Positions 5,941 through 7,262 of a stretch of 7,262 nt of DNA are shown here, one piece after another. How positions within the stretch are numbered: the first letter of the stretch is position 1; each line of letters starts with the position of its first letter. A program made the translations under genes and the position numbers. Below the pieces are notes generated by a model. It was not told the DNA's origin. It saw nothing but the letters and a program-made list of their open reading frames with translations, and did not search any database. Source of the stretch: Ruaniaceae bacterium (GTDB taxonomy: Bacteria; Actinomycetota; Actinomycetes; Actinomycetales; Actinomycetaceae); assembly GCA_030450655.1 (NCBI GenBank), contig JAKDIE010000060.1, forward strand, positions 1 to 7,262, read 5' to 3'.

Positions 5941-6791
5941 GCGATCGTGGGCATCGGGGACAGCACCCCGGTGAGCAGCAATACCACGAGCGCGGCCGCC
6001 ACGACGAGCCGATAGACCACGAAGATGGTGTAGGTGCGCGTCCTGATCATCTTCAGGAACCACACGATCACCACGTAGCCCACCACGAACGCCACGATGG
6101 TGGCGACGAGAGTGGCCGGCATGGACACTGGGGAAACGCCGGTGAGCCCGTCCGTGAACAGCTTGTAGAACCCCGAACCAAGGACGGCCGGGATCGCGAG
6201 CAGGAACGAGTAGTCCGCAGCGGCCTTGCGGGAGTACCCCATCAGGAGGCCGGCCGTGATCGTTCCACCCGAGCGCGAGACGCCCGGAATCAATGCGAGC
6301 GCCTGCGCGAAACCGAAGATGGTGGCGTCTCGCCCGTTCAACTGGTCGAGCTCCTTCACTCGCCGCGAGGTGACGTCCGCCAGCCACAGGAAAATGCCGA
6401 AGATCGCGAGCGTGGCGGCCGTCAGGTAGAGGTTACGGAATGCGTGATCGATCCAGTCTTCGAGGAGCAGCCCAAGGACGACGACGGGGATGGAGCCGAG
6501 GATCACGAACCACCCCATCCGCGCGTCGGGATCGTTGCGCGGGACCGTGTTCTTCCACGGTCCGATCGGCAGGGCACCGAACCACGCCTTGATCACGGTG
6601 ACGATCGTGCGCCGGAAGTAGACGATCACCGCCGTCTCGGTTCCGATCTGCGTGATCGCCGTGAACGCCGCGCCGGGGTCCCCGAAGCCGATGAGTTCGC
6701 CCGCCACACGAATGTGCGCAGAGGACGAAACGGGGAGAAACTCTGTCAGTCCCTGCACCAGGCCGAGAACTATCGCATGCCACCAATCCAC
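5937..6791 (-). CDS. uppP: Undecaprenyl-diphosphatase UppP (BacA family)
   Basis: The 284-residue integral membrane protein dephosphorylates undecaprenyl diphosphate to recycle the lipid carrier for peptidoglycan and polysaccharide synthesis; high dosage is known to give bacitracin resistance. Both signature regions are present: [14 protein letters not shown] (13-26; catalytic E17 with conserved Ser and His) and PGVSRSGGT (169-177; R173 and S174). Re-entrant and transmembrane segments follow the BacA pattern, and length is normal. An extra hydrophilic loop around residues 75-92 ([16 protein letters not shown]) is of the kind I recall in actinobacterial UppP. The start is GTG at 6791-6789 with no Shine-Dalgarno; a TACGCT box 8 nt upstream suggests leaderless expression. 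The last four bases overlap the convergent acidic-protein gene. Other undecaprenyl phosphatases (PAP2 type) are excluded by these motifs. Confidence 0.96.
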   Translation of the reverse strand: MDWWHAIVLGLVQGLTEFLPVSSSAHIRVAGELIGFGDPGAAFTAITQIGTETAVIVYFRRTIVTVIKAWFGALPIGPWKNTVPRNDPDARMGWFVILGSIPVVVLGLLLEDWIDHAFRNLYLTAATLAIFGIFLWLADVTSRRVKELDQLNGRDATIFGFAQALALIPGVSRSGGTITAGLLMGYSRKAAADYSFLLAIPAVLGSGFYKLFTDGLTGVSPVSMPATLVATIVAFVVGYVVIVWFLKMIRTRTYTIFVVYRLVVAAALVVLLLTGVLSPMPTIA

Positions 6792-6799
6792 GAGAAGCG

Positions 6800-6805
6800 A
6801 GCGTA
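6800..6805 (-). promoter_or_regulatory. -10 box for leaderless uppP
   Basis: On the minus strand TACGCT (6805-6800) lies 8 nt before the uppP GTG. The intervening CGCTTCTC cannot serve as a Shine-Dalgarno. No good -35 is recognisable; its expected position falls on the opposing -10 box at 6824-6829. Confidence 0.45.
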
Positions 6806-6823
6806 CCCCATCCGCGGATTGAC

Positions 6824-6829
6824 TAACCT
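6824..6829 (+). promoter_or_regulatory. -10 box for leaderless aldo/keto reductase gene
   Basis: TAACCT fits TANNNT and is exactly 7 nt before the ATG at 6837; AACACTT between them is not a ribosome binding site. The expected -35 position coincides with the minus-strand TACGCT box of uppP, so the two divergent promoters must overlap. Confidence 0.5.
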
Positions 6830-6836
6830 AACACTT

Positions 6837-7262
6837 ATGCAAGAATCCTCACTTGGTTCATCCGGTCTGCGCGTGTCCTCTCTCGGCCTCGGCACGATGA
6901 CATGGGGGAGAGACACCGACGGCGACGACGCGCACACGATGCTCACGGACTTCGTGGACGCAGGTGGAACGGTGATCGATACCGCGGCGGGCTACGCCGA
7001 TGGGGCCTCCGAGGTACTCATCGGGGACATGATCGGCAGCACGGTGGCGCGCGAGGATGTGGTCCTCGTGACGAAGGCCGGGGTGCGGACCTGGCGTACC
7101 TCCCGCGCCGCAGTCGACGCCTCGCGCGGGACGATTCTTTCCAATTTGGATTCCTCCTTGGAGCGTCTGCGGACGGATCACGTCGATCTCCTGCTCGTGC
7201 AGGCTCCTGATCCATCCACTCCTCTTGAGGAGACCGCCAGTGCGCTAGAGATCGCCGTGTCC
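6837..7262 (+). CDS. Aldo/keto reductase family protein, C-terminus outside window
   Basis: 142 codons are open to the right edge. The start LGSSGLRVSSLGLGTMTWG (6-24) is the typical N-terminal hairpin and first strand of the AKR TIM barrel. Catalytic residues are recognisable: D48 in VIDTA, Y53 in GY and K80 in VTKAG. The segment DHVDLLLVQAPDP has Q122 where most members have the catalytic His (IH or VH). The family reduces carbonyls with NADPH in the cytosol, but with the tetrad His replaced the activity is uncertain. The NADPH-binding C-terminal half is not in the window. Context: divergent from uppP over 45 bp and probably leaderless. Family assignment is firm; substrate unknown. Full-length relatives are about 310-330 residues. 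Confidence 0.9.
   Translation, partial: MQESSLGSSGLRVSSLGLGTMTWGRDTDGDDAHTMLTDFVDAGGTVIDTAAGYADGASEVLIGDMIGSTVAREDVVLVTKAGVRTWRTSRAAVDASRGTILSNLDSSLERLRTDHVDLLLVQAPDPSTPLEETASALEIAVS

Noticed and set aside
5776..6387. A 203-codon minus-strand frame inside uppP and the acidic-protein gene
   Set aside because: It is out of frame with uppP, whose motifs are clear, and starts within the uppP coding region without a ribosome binding site.
6819..6824. TTGACT as a -35 element for the aldo/keto reductase
   Set aside because: A 16-18 bp spacer would place the -10 after the ATG at 6837, where no TANNNT is found; TAACCT at 6824-6829 explains the start better.

Overview
The window looks like chromosomal DNA from a high-GC Gram-positive bacterium (Actinomycetota; an Actinomycetaceae-like lineage is my guess, not proven). 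The reasons are strongly G/C-ending codons, GTG starts, the UppP subtype, an acidic-tailed small protein of a kind I associate with actinobacteria, and several start codons with no Shine-Dalgarno but a TANNNT box 7-8 nt upstream, as in actinobacterial leaderless genes. No mobile element, phage, CRISPR array or insertion sequence is visible. No gene-free stretch exceeds 300 bases; the gaps are 40-190 bases.

Layout. Bases 1-1615 (minus) hold the N-terminal three quarters of an M3-family zinc peptidyl-dipeptidase (Dcp), cut by the window edge. Divergent from it across 83 bp is an O-antigen-ligase-like (Wzy/WaaL superfamily) polytopic membrane protein (1699-3072). A tRNA-Leu(GAG) with encoded CCA follows (3148-3236), preceded by its own promoter and a strong leader hairpin. 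Almost touching the tRNA begins a two-gene unit: a GNAT acetyltransferase fused to an all-alpha MazG/HisE-like NTP pyrophosphohydrolase (3263-4330), overlapping by 11 nt an M20 metallopeptidase (4320-5645). A small acidic protein (5686-5940) shares its stop tetranucleotide CTAG tail-to-tail with uppP (undecaprenyl-diphosphatase, 5937-6791, minus). Divergent from uppP, an aldo/keto reductase (6837 onward) is cut by the right edge.

How the genes relate. UppP recycles the undecaprenyl carrier for wall and surface polysaccharide synthesis, and the Wzy/WaaL-like protein probably polymerises or transfers carrier-linked glycans, so both touch the same lipid-carrier economy, although they are not in one operon. 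Dcp and the M20 enzyme are peptide-degrading enzymes of general metabolism. The GNAT-MazG fusion would join nucleotide-pool sanitation to acyl transfer and is the least ordinary protein here. Otherwise this is a fairly ordinary core-genome segment. The main points of interest are the fusion protein, the repeated leaderless start architecture, the decoy acceptor-strand repeat in the tRNA leader, and a reductase whose catalytic His position appears to be Gln.
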